Below, piece after piece: positions 42,250 to 49,843 of a stretch of 64,000 bases of DNA; the first letter of the stretch is position 1, and each line of letters opens with the position of its first letter. The position numbers and the translations under genes are program-made. Source of the DNA: QYOJ01 sp964616825 (GTDB lineage Bacteria > Bacteroidota > Bacteroidia > Bacteroidales > FEN-979); contig CAZTSX010000006.1 in the NCBI GenBank assembly GCA_964616825.1, positions 62,001 to 126,000 of the forward strand. Reading direction: 5' to 3'. The notes beneath the pieces were generated by a model. That model was not told the origin of the DNA. It saw nothing but the letters and a program-made list of their open reading frames with translations, and searched no databases.

Positions 42250-45114
42250 ATGATCACAGATAATTTTGTTTGCCGGCACAATGGTCCGAATACCTCAGAG
42301 ACCAGGGCTATGCTGGAAAAGATTGGCGTACAATCACTCGATCAGCTCATTGATGAGACCGTTCCATCGTCTATCCGGATGGATAAGCCGATGGATCTTC
42401 CGAAAGGTATGAATGAGTATGAGTTTCTGAACCACCTGAAAGAGGTCGCCGCAAAAAACCAGATCTATAAAAGTTTTATCGGGATGGGTTATTACAACAC
42501 CATCACACCGGGAGTCATTCTCAGAAATATTCTTGAGAATCCTGGCTGGTATACCGCCTACACACCCTACCAGGCAGAAATCTCACAGGGGCGGCTGGAA
42601 GCGTTGCTCAATTTTCAAACGATGATATGCAGCCTGACAGGTCTTCCGATTGCCAACGCCTCCTTGTTAGATGAAGGCACATCGGCAGCCGAAGCGATGA
42701 TCATGCTCTTTAATTCCCGGAAACGGGCTGCTGTCAAACGAGGTGCAAACAAGCTTTTTGTCGCGGATGATCTATTTCCCCAAACAACTGATGTAGTCAA
42801 AACACGTGCTGTTCCATTAGGCATTGAACTGGTCTTTGGTAAACCTGATGAATTTTCGTTCACGGATGATTTTTTTGGTGCATTAATCCAGTACCCGAAC
42901 CAGTATGGCGAAGTGTTGGATTACAATGAGTTCGTTGAGAAAGCACATCAAAACGAAACCGCTGTTGCAGTAGCCGCTGATATCATGAGCCTGGTGATGC
43001 TTACACCTCCCGGCGAATGGGGAGCAGATGTCGTGTTTGGATCCACACAGCGATTTGGCATCCCTATGGGTTATGGTGGGCCCCATGCTGCCTATTTCGC
43101 TACAAAAGAGGAGTTTAAACGTCATATCCCAGGCCGTATTATTGGTATCTCAGTCGATGCCAACGGAGACCGTGCATTACGCATGGCCTTGCAAACCCGC
43201 GAGCAGCATATAAAGCGAGAACGTGCTACGTCCAACATCTGCACATCGCAGGTACTCTTAGCTGTAATGGCAGGAATGTACGCAGTTTATCACGGTCCGC
43301 TTGGATTGAAACAGATTGCCCACCATATCAACATCCTCGCTGGAGTATTGGCTAAGGAAGTTACGAACTATGGATATCAGCAACTCAATTCTCATTTCTT
43401 CGACACCCTCTACATCCGGATCCCTGAAGGTGTGAAGATGAATAATCTACAGAAGCTGGCGTTAGAGAATGAGATTAACCTCCGCTATATCGATGATACC
43501 CATCTAGGTATCAGTTTAGATGAAACAACCACCTTATCTGACATCAACCTTATCCTCAGCGTCTTTGCCAAGGCAGCGAGGAATGAGTTCTCGGAGTTTA
43601 TCTGCAAACCAGAAGAGTGCCGGAAGATCAACACGATTCCGGAAGAGGTCACACGCAGATCGGAGATTCTGAAACAAGCTGTCTTCAACAGCTACCATTC
43701 TGAGACGGAGATGATGCGGTATATCAAGCGTCTTGAGATCAAAGACCTGGCTCTCAACCGTTCGATGATCCCTCTGGGGTCATGTACCATGAAACTAAAT
43801 GCTGCTGTGGAATTGTTGGCCCTGAGCTGGCCGGAGTTTGGGAATGTCCATCCATTTGTTCCCAAAGAGCAGGCCGAAGGGTATCAATACCTGATCAGGG
43901 AGTTGGAGGAACAGTTGTGCGCAACAACAGGCTTCGACACCGTCTCTTTTATGCCCAACAGCGGGGCTTCCGGCGAGTATACCGGCTTGCTGGTGATCCG
44001 TGAATACCATATCGACCGGGGCGAGGGGCACCGGAATGTATGCCTGATCCCTTCTTCTGCACACGGAACCAATCCCGCCAGCGCAGCCATGGCCGGCATG
44101 GATATCGTGGTGATCAAATGCGACGAAAAAGGGAATATTGATATCAACGATCTGCGGGAGAAAGCGATCCAGCACAAAGAGGATCTCTCCTCCCTGATGG
44201 TCACCTATCCTTCCACACATGGTGTTTTTGAAGAAGATATCCTGGAGATTTGCCAGATCATCCATGAGAATGGCGGACAGGTATACATGGATGGTGCCAA
44301 CATGAACGCCCAGGTTGGATTGACCAACCCGGCTATCATCGGAGCTGATGTCTGCCATCTGAATCTACACAAGACGTTCGCCATCCCTCATGGTGGAGGT
44401 GGCCCGGGTGAAGGCCCGATCGCCGTTGCCAAACACCTCTCACCGTATCTTCCCAATCATGTTGTGGTTGAAACTGGTGGGAAAGAGGGAATTCACGCGG
44501 TAGCGTCAGCTCCTTATGGAAGCTCCCTGATCCTGACCATCTCTTATGCATACATCAAACTGATGGGTGAGCAAGGGCTGACTGAGGCAACCAAAATAGC
44601 TATCCTCAACGCCAACTATATCAAATCAGCTCTGGAACCTTACTATCCGATTCTTTATACCGGAAGCAAGGGATGGTGTGCCCATGAGATGATTGTAGAT
44701 TGCAACGGGATTGCGAAAGAGACAGGCATTACCGCTATCGATATTGCCAAGCGATTGATGGATTATGGATTTCATGCTCCCACCGTGGCGTTCCCGGTTC
44801 ATGGCACGTTGATGGTTGAACCTACCGAGAGTGAACCGTTATATGAGCTGGACCGGTTTAACAACGCGATGATCTCGATCAAAAAGGAGATTGATGAGAT
44901 CCGTACAGGAAAGGCAGATAAAGCCGAAAACGTGATCAAAAATGCACCTCATACTGTGAACATGGTATCTGCTGATGAGTGGGCACTCCCCTATTCACGT
45001 CAGAAAGCCGCTTTTCCGGCCGAAGGGCTGAAGGATGACAAGTACTGGCCAACAGTTACACGGATTGATGATGCGTTTGGGGACCGGAATTTGGTTTGCT
45101 CCTGTGAAACGTGA
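42250..45114 (+). CDS. gcvP: Glycine dehydrogenase (decarboxylating), P-protein
   Basis: The 954-residue single-chain P-protein of the glycine cleavage system decarboxylates glycine and passes the aminomethyl group to lipoylated GcvH. Both halves are present: the N-terminal pseudo-catalytic half (YNTITPGVILRNILENPGWYTAYTPYQAEISQGRLEALLNFQ is the family's hallmark region, about residues 80-120) and the catalytic C-terminal half with SMIPLGSCTMKLN (about 505). The PLP lysine is Lys708 in LHKTFAIPHGGGGPG. GcvH and GcvT are not in the window. The last codons and the TGA stop (45112-45114) lie inside a heptamer array, giving an unconserved Cys-Glu-Thr end. Lpd, its redox partner, is 6.3 kb downstream. 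Confidence 0.96.
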   Translation: MITDNFVCRHNGPNTSETRAMLEKIGVQSLDQLIDETVPSSIRMDKPMDLPKGMNEYEFLNHLKEVAAKNQIYKSFIGMGYYNTITPGVILRNILENPGWYTAYTPYQAEISQGRLEALLNFQTMICSLTGLPIANASLLDEGTSAAEAMIMLFNSRKRAAVKRGANKLFVADDLFPQTTDVVKTRAVPLGIELVFGKPDEFSFTDDFFGALIQYPNQYGEVLDYNEFVEKAHQNETAVAVAADIMSLVMLTPPGEWGADVVFGSTQRFGIPMGYGGPHAAYFATKEEFKRHIPGRIIGISVDANGDRALRMALQTREQHIKRERATSNICTSQVLLAVMAGMYAVYHGPLGLKQIAHHINILAGVLAKEVTNYGYQQLNSHFFDTLYIRIPEGVKMNNLQKLALENEINLRYIDDTHLGISLDETTTLSDINLILSVFAKAARNEFSEFICKPEECRKINTIPEEVTRRSEILKQAVFNSYHSETEMMRYIKRLEIKDLALNRSMIPLGSCTMKLNAAVELLALSWPEFGNVHPFVPKEQAEGYQYLIRELEEQLCATTGFDTVSFMPNSGASGEYTGLLVIREYHIDRGEGHRNVCLIPSSAHGTNPASAAMAGMDIVVIKCDEKGNIDINDLREKAIQHKEDLSSLMVTYPSTHGVFEEDILEICQIIHENGGQVYMDGANMNAQVGLTNPAIIGADVCHLNLHKTFAIPHGGGGPGEGPIAVAKHLSPYLPNHVVVETGGKEGIHAVASAPYGSSLILTISYAYIKLMGEQGLTEATKIAILNANYIKSALEPYYPILYTGSKGWCAHEMIVDCNGIAKETGITAIDIAKRLMDYGFHAPTVAFPVHGTLMVEPTESEPLYELDRFNNAMISIKKEIDEIRTGKADKAENVIKNAPHTVNMVSADEWALPYSRQKAAFPAEGLKDDKYWPTVTRIDDAFGDRNLVCSCET

Positions 45115-45217
45115 GACGTGGGACTTGGGACGTAAGACGTGAGACGTAAGACGTGGGACGTGAGACGTGGGACGTGGGACGTGGGACGTGGGACGTGGGA
45201 AGTGGGACGTAGGAAGT
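45106..45217. repeat. Sixteen heptamers across the gcvP stop codon
   Basis: Sixteen contiguous 7-bp units of the form RRGACGT (mostly gggacgt, with gagacgt, aagacgt, gaaacgt, gggactt, gggaagt, aggaagt) run without phase slip. The first two units contain the final gcvP codons and its stop, and the last ends 4 bp before the stop of the convergent four-helix-bundle gene. Confidence 0.92.
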
Positions 45218-45221
45218 GGGC

Positions 45222-45614
45222 TTAAGAGTTGGAGCAAAAGGATTTTGCTTTTCGTTGCATGGTTAAAAGTTGAGCAATTATATGTTCGTAATGCTCAAAA
45301 TGTAGATCAAAAACTATTTTATCAATGTATCCACAAGCCAGAGAGAACTCGAGCCAGGTCTGAGTTTCTGATGCTTCCTGAACGGAATCAGTAAGTTTAT
45401 GAATAAATGCTGCAAGATACCTTCGCTTATGCCAGCCTTCAGCTAGGTTGCTACATACTGATCTAGATGATCTCCGGATTTGATCTGTTAAGGAATATTT
45501 CTCCTCCTTGGGAAACCTTTCAGATAATCTAAAGATGTCCATGGCAGATGAAAAAGCAGCCTGATAAACTTTTAAGTCCCTAACGCTTTTTGCGAATTCA
45601 TAATTTCTTTTCAT
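45222..45614 (-). CDS. Four-helix-bundle protein (S23/23S rRNA intervening-sequence type)
   Basis: The 130-residue protein matches the four-helix-bundle family (Pfam 23S_rRNA_IVP, PF05635). Landmarks are VRDLKVYQAAFSSAMDIFRLSERFPKEEKYSLTDQIRRSSRSVCSNLAEGWHKR, then the EASETQTWLEFSLACGYID helix. Members occur in 23S rRNA intervening sequences and, as Avd, beside diversity-generating retroelements, but most Bacteroidetes copies stand alone with no known role. Here no reverse transcriptase or rRNA is near. ATG 45614 is chosen because the longer frame begins at TTG. The gene is bracketed by oppositely oriented heptamer arrays (45106-45217 and 45685-45719) between gcvP and the SDR gene, so it may be an inserted unit. 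Confidence 0.9.
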   Translation of the reverse strand: MKRNYEFAKSVRDLKVYQAAFSSAMDIFRLSERFPKEEKYSLTDQIRRSSRSVCSNLAEGWHKRRYLAAFIHKLTDSVQEASETQTWLEFSLACGYIDKIVFDLHFEHYEHIIAQLLTMQRKAKSFCSNS

Positions 45615-45684
45615 TGTAATCAATTTGGATTTCCCTTATTAATCCGAAAAATCCAAAAAAGTTATACATAAAAAGAGGAAAATC

Positions 45685-45719
45685 ACGTCCTACGTCCCAC
45701 GTCCCACGTATTACGTTCT
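45685..45719. repeat. Five heptamers across the end of the SDR gene
   Basis: On the minus strand the units are of the same RRNACGT type as the gcvP array (on the plus strand acgtcct, acgtccc twice, acgtatt, acgttct). They include the SDR stop codon (45711-45713). The array is inverted relative to the one at 45106-45217. Confidence 0.85.
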
Positions 45720-46475
45720 AAGATAAGAAGCTCCATTCATATCCACGATACAACCTGTCATGTATTCATTCCCGTCAGCAGAGAGGAGGAGAATAGCATG
45801 GGCGATCTCTACGGGTTGGGCTATTCGGTTCAATGGACTCTGGCTTTCAATCTCTTTTCGCTTCTCTCCGTTGAGACAGATTGTAGTCATATCGGTTTCG
45901 ACAAAACCGGGTGCCAGGGTGAAAACATGGATCCCATATTTCGCAAGGGCTTTGGCCATACTCTGACCGGTAGCATTCAGGCCAGCTTTGGATGCCCCAT
46001 AGGCCCATGAGGTGGGTTCTCCACGGAAAGCACCACGGGAGGTGACATTGATAATTTTTCCACAACCAGTTTTTATCATCTCCTTAGCCACCAGTTGCGA
46101 CAAGAGTGCAGGACCGGTCAGGTTAACGCTAATGGTCTTCTCCCAGTATTCAGTAAAATCATCAAATGGCATCTTAGCCATATCGTCTTCTTCATAGATC
46201 CCGGCGTTGTTAACAAGGATATCTATCCGCCCATATTTTTTGATGATCTCTGAAACCATCTCTTTCAACTCTCCTGGTTGAGCCATATCAGCTTGTGCAA
46301 TTGAGTGATTGCTTCCAGGGAGAGATGTCAGAACTGATTCAGCTGCTTGTTTGTTCTTATGATAATTAGCCACGATAGTGGCTTCGGATTCGGCGAACAG
46401 TCTGGCTGTTGCTGCTCCGATTCCCCTCGAGGCACCTGTGATGAGGACGATTTTGTTGTTGAATAATATCTCCAT
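45711..46475 (-). CDS. Short-chain dehydrogenase/reductase
   Basis: The 254-residue classical SDR has the cofactor motif TGASRGIGAATARLFAE (residues about 13-30), VNNAGIYEEDD, the catalytic Ser region (INVTSRGAF) and the YGASK active site (Tyr-x3-Lys) in SWAYGASKAGLNATGQ. FabG-like 3-oxoacyl-ACP reductases and sugar/steroid SDRs share this pattern, so the substrate is open. Its start codon directly follows an octamer array that fills the spacer from thrH. The final Arg-Thr-stop (about residues 253-254) comes from a heptamer array, so the protein's last residues are repeat-derived. Confidence 0.9.
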   Translation of the reverse strand: MEILFNNKIVLITGASRGIGAATARLFAESEATIVANYHKNKQAAESVLTSLPGSNHSIAQADMAQPGELKEMVSEIIKKYGRIDILVNNAGIYEEDDMAKMPFDDFTEYWEKTISVNLTGPALLSQLVAKEMIKTGCGKIINVTSRGAFRGEPTSWAYGASKAGLNATGQSMAKALAKYGIHVFTLAPGFVETDMTTICLNGEKRKEIESQSPLNRIAQPVEIAHAILLLSADGNEYMTGCIVDMNGASYLRT

Positions 46476-46531
46476 ACTGGATAACTGGATTACTGGATAA
46501 CTGGATAACTAGATGACTAGATTGCTGGATG
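46476..46531. repeat. Seven octamers filling the thrH-SDR spacer
   Basis: Seven exact 8-bp units (actggata, actggatt, actggata, actggata, actagatg, actagatt, gctggatg) begin at the base next to the SDR start codon and end 2 bp before the thrH stop. The entire 58-bp spacer is therefore repeat plus two bases. Confidence 0.9.
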
Positions 46532-46533
46532 AA

Positions 46534-47133
46534 TTATATATAATCGTTGAGAATATTCTTAAGTTGTTCATAATCATAGGTTACTGGGAGTTCAGGGTGG
46601 TCGTTGATCACATTTTGCGGAGGGCGGAAGAGGATTCCTATATCGGCCTGTTTTAACATGCTGATATCGTTATAGGAATCTCCAAACGCGATAACCTTGT
46701 ATGTCAGGCTCTGCAGGGCTTCGACCGTTTTGCGCTTGGGATCAACCTGCCGGAGTTTGTATCCTGTTATCCGATTGGTTTCATCCATCTCGAGGTTATG
46801 GCAGAAGAGTGTAGGCCGGCCCAGTTGTATCATCAGCGGTTCAGCAAACTGACGGAAGGTGTCAGAGACCACGATCAGTTGAGTCCGTTCTTTGATCCAG
46901 GCAATAAACTCCAGTGCACCAGGAAGAGGCCGGATCTGAGCGATCACGTCCTGTATGTCATGCAATTTCAGGCTGTGTTCATCCAGGATCTTCATCCGGT
47001 AGTGCATCAATTTATCGTAATCGGGTTCATCGCGGGTAGTGCGGCGGAGTTCTTCAATACCGGTTTTATCTGCGACATTGATCCATACTTCTGGAACAAA
47101 GACGCCTTCAAGATCAGAGCAAACGATATACAT
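46534..47133 (-). CDS. thrH: ThrH-type phosphoserine phosphatase / homoserine phosphotransferase
   Basis: The 199-residue HAD enzyme has the SDLEGVFVPEVWI nucleophile motif (Asp7), the conserved RTTRDEPDYDKLMHYRM segment, VVSDTFRQFAEP (motif II) and AFGDSYNDISML (motif IV). These match Pseudomonas ThrH, which dephosphorylates phosphoserine and can transfer the phosphate to homoserine. Because it lies 65 bp downstream of threonine synthase, the homoserine phosphorylation role is the likelier one here: it would provide O-phosphohomoserine to ThrC without a homoserine kinase (thrB). No thrB is in the window. Confidence 0.9.
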   Translation of the reverse strand: MYIVCSDLEGVFVPEVWINVADKTGIEELRRTTRDEPDYDKLMHYRMKILDEHSLKLHDIQDVIAQIRPLPGALEFIAWIKERTQLIVVSDTFRQFAEPLMIQLGRPTLFCHNLEMDETNRITGYKLRQVDPKRKTVEALQSLTYKVIAFGDSYNDISMLKQADIGILFRPPQNVINDHPELPVTYDYEQLKNILNDYI

Positions 47134-47198
47134 AAAAATGAAGTTTGAATTTTGATATAGTTTAGGATTTAGATATTCGTGTTTAGGATTTATTCTTT

Positions 47199-48563
47199 CT
47201 AACTACTTACCTCAAGCCTCATCAGGTAATCACTGAATGCCTCGTAAGTATTCTGAAGGTCCGAAACATGTTCCGGCAGGTGATCGATGCCTTCCAGGCT
47301 TGGTGGGAGTTCCGGTTCAATCTGGAGGATCTTCTCAATCTCTTCCGGAAATTTTGCCGGGTGGGCAGTCTCCAGTGAGATACATAGTTGACCGGCTGAA
47401 TCGCTTTCTGGAAGGGATTTCAGGTATTCCATCAATCCAGCCCATCCTACTGCTCCGTGAGGTTCCAACAGCAGTTCATACTGCCGGTAGGCATCTGCAA
47501 TTGTTTGCCGGGTTTGATTATCCGAGATACTGACCGACCATATCTCATTTCGCATTTCCTCCATATTGGCAGCCTTGTGAATGATCCCTTTTTCGTCCAT
47601 CATTCCTCCATAGAGAGCAACCAACCGGGCCAGATTACTCGGATGACCCACGTTCATCGCGCTGGAGATACAGTTTCGAGAGGGTTCTATTTTCTTATAA
47701 ATTCCGGAATTGAGATAAGTTGGGAACTCATCGTTTTCATTGGTGGCGATCACGAATTTCTTTACCGGAAGCCCCATTTTCATGGCCAGTACTCCTCCCA
47801 TCATGTCGCCAAAATTACCTGAAGGGACTGAAAACACCACCTTTTCATCATGATCCCGATCGTGAAGCCTGGCAAAGGCATAGAAATAGTATACAATCTG
47901 TGGCACCAATCGCCCGATGTTGATTGAATTGGCTGAAGAGAGTGGGAGATGTTCCAGATCGGGATCGGCAAAAGCCTCTTTCACCAGTGCCTGGCAGTTG
48001 TCAAATTTGGCATCCAGAGCCAGGACCCGAACATTCTTTCCCAATGTGGTCATCTGTTTCCGTTGACGAGCTGTTACTTCATCCTGTGGAAAAAGAACCA
48101 CGATATCGATATTATCCAGGTCATAGAAGGCATTGGCCACAGCGCTTCCGGTATCTCCTGATGTAGCTGTCAGAATAAGTAGTTTCCGGTTTTCCTTCTT
48201 CAGGTAGTATTGCATCAGGCGCCCCATCATACGGGCAGCGAAGTCCTTGAACGATGCAGTAGGCCCTTGATCCAGGCGCATCATATAGCTCCGGCCATGG
48301 ACATATTCCAGTGGCACATCGTAATCATAGGCATCCTTCACAATCCTCATCAGGTCTTCATCCGGAATTTCGCCTTTCAGAAAACGCCGTGTAACCTCAA
48401 ACGCAATCTGATAGTATGGCTTTTCAACAAATCCATAGATCTCTTCCAGGGGAATTACAGGGATCGTCATAGGCATATATAGTCCCTTATCTGGAGCCTG
48501 CCCTTTCAGCAATGCCTGGCTAAATGAGACCAGATCAGCATTCAGATTGGTGGAATAGAACAT
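47199..48563 (-). CDS. thrC: Threonine synthase
   Basis: The 454-residue PLP enzyme converts O-phosphohomoserine to threonine. The PLP lysine is Lys106 in GPTASFKDFAARMM. The phosphate-loop TATSGDTGSAVANAF and VPSGNFGDMMGG follow, with the length of the longer bacterial form. It starts 2 bp after the preceding sulfur-amino-acid PLP gene and is followed by thrH, so homoserine-derived threonine and methionine synthesis share one transcript. Confidence 0.95.
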   Translation of the reverse strand: MFYSTNLNADLVSFSQALLKGQAPDKGLYMPMTIPVIPLEEIYGFVEKPYYQIAFEVTRRFLKGEIPDEDLMRIVKDAYDYDVPLEYVHGRSYMMRLDQGPTASFKDFAARMMGRLMQYYLKKENRKLLILTATSGDTGSAVANAFYDLDNIDIVVLFPQDEVTARQRKQMTTLGKNVRVLALDAKFDNCQALVKEAFADPDLEHLPLSSANSINIGRLVPQIVYYFYAFARLHDRDHDEKVVFSVPSGNFGDMMGGVLAMKMGLPVKKFVIATNENDEFPTYLNSGIYKKIEPSRNCISSAMNVGHPSNLARLVALYGGMMDEKGIIHKAANMEEMRNEIWSVSISDNQTRQTIADAYRQYELLLEPHGAVGWAGLMEYLKSLPESDSAGQLCISLETAHPAKFPEEIEKILQIEPELPPSLEGIDHLPEHVSDLQNTYEAFSDYLMRLEVSS

Positions 48564-48565
48564 TT

Positions 48566-49753
48566 CTATAGATTACCAACAGTGTCAAAGGCTTCAGTCA
48601 GGTCATCGATGAGATCCTGCTCATCTTCGATCCCGATGGAAAACCGGATCAGTGAAGGGGAGATACCCGCTTTCAGCATCTCTTCTTCACCCATAGCTGA
48701 ATGAGTAGTAGATGCCGGGTGTGTGACAATGGATTTATTGGTCCCCAGGTGGGTAGCATGCGTAATGATCGTCAGGGCATCAATGAATTTCGTCGCATCT
48801 TCATACGAGCCTTTCAGTTCGAATGACATCAGAGAGCTACACCCTTTCATCTGGGGTTTGATCAGCTTATTGTAGGGATTGGATTCGAGGCCGGGATAGT
48901 TCACGTAGTTCACTTTATCGTGACCTTCCAGGAATGTGGCAATTGCCATCGCATTTTGACAATGACGATCCATCCGAAGTGCCAGCGTTTCGAGTCCATT
49001 GAGGTTCAGCCAGGCGTTCAAAGGCGCCATAGATGGTCCCAGGTACCGGATGCCATTCTGCCGGATCCCTTCCACGATCTCTTTGGGTCCACAGATGATC
49101 CCTCCTAAACTTGTCGCATTTCCGCAGATATATTTTGTTGTGGAGTGAATCACCATATCGGCTCCAAGCAATATTGGCTGCTGTAACGCTGGGGTATCAA
49201 TAGTATTGTCAACAACGAGTGGCAGGTTATGCTCTTTTGCCAGGGTTGACAGGGCTGGAATATCGGCGATAAAGAGGGCCGGATTACTGGGTGTCTCTAC
49301 AAACAAGAATTTTGTCTGCGGTGTGATCGCAGCCTTCCAGGCATCAATGGCATCGGGTTGCGTAACCCAGTTCACTTTTGTTCCCATCCGTGTTAACCCT
49401 GTTTCAAACAGACCGAATGTTCCACCATACACCCGGTTGGAAGAGACCACTTCGTCTCCTGGCTCCAGCAAATGGTGGCAAAGCAGAAATATGGCTGCCA
49501 TCCCTGACGATGCAGCAATGGCAGATTCCGTGTTTTCCAGTGCGGCCATCCTTCGTTCAAATGCGTCCACAGTCGGGTTGTCCCATCTGCCATAGGTATA
49601 GCCTGGTTTTTCGCCTGTAAAGATATCGGCTGCCTCCCTGGCATCCTCATATGGATAAGCTACTGACTGATAAATCGGCACAGACATTGATTCAGGGCGA
49701 AACTTGATCTCTCCTGCATGCATTGCTTTGGTTGTGAATCCTATAGTTGGCAT
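48566..49753 (-). CDS. Trans-sulfuration family PLP enzyme (O-acetylhomoserine sulfhydrylase-like)
   Basis: The 395-residue Cys/Met-metabolism PLP enzyme has the SSGMAAIFLL motif, PLP Lys207 in VIHSTTKYICGNATSLGG, and the C-terminal block THPASTTHSAMGEEEM with SIGIEDEQDLIDDL. This block is characteristic of O-acetyl- or O-succinylhomoserine sulfhydrylases and also of methionine gamma-lyases. Its place directly upstream of thrC argues for methionine synthesis from an O-acylhomoserine, but the alternative lyase role cannot be excluded. It has its own -7 box 56 bp upstream. Confidence 0.85.
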   Translation of the reverse strand: MPTIGFTTKAMHAGEIKFRPESMSVPIYQSVAYPYEDAREAADIFTGEKPGYTYGRWDNPTVDAFERRMAALENTESAIAASSGMAAIFLLCHHLLEPGDEVVSSNRVYGGTFGLFETGLTRMGTKVNWVTQPDAIDAWKAAITPQTKFLFVETPSNPALFIADIPALSTLAKEHNLPLVVDNTIDTPALQQPILLGADMVIHSTTKYICGNATSLGGIICGPKEIVEGIRQNGIRYLGPSMAPLNAWLNLNGLETLALRMDRHCQNAMAIATFLEGHDKVNYVNYPGLESNPYNKLIKPQMKGCSSLMSFELKGSYEDATKFIDALTIITHATHLGTNKSIVTHPASTTHSAMGEEEMLKAGISPSLIRFSIGIEDEQDLIDDLTEAFDTVGNL

Positions 49754-49808
49754 TGGTTTTGAATTTTTAGTGTATACTGTTTTTATTTGATTAACAAGAA
49801 TGTCGCTG

Positions 49809-49816
49809 CAAATATA
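49809..49816 (-). promoter_or_regulatory. -7 box of the PLP enzyme-thrC-thrH operon
   Basis: On the minus strand this reads TATATTTG, an exact consensus, between two PLP enzyme genes, 56 bp before the downstream start. Initiation near 49802 would give a leader of about 49 nt. Confidence 0.5.
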
Positions 49817-49843
49817 CGGAGATGATTTGAGCAGCGTGTATGA

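Noticed and set aside
45106..45217. Possible CRISPR array
   Set aside because: The units are 7 bp with no spacers and there is no cas gene.
45222..45614. Diversity-generating retroelement accessory gene (avd)
   Set aside because: No reverse transcriptase, template repeat or variable repeat was found near it, so only the general family is called.
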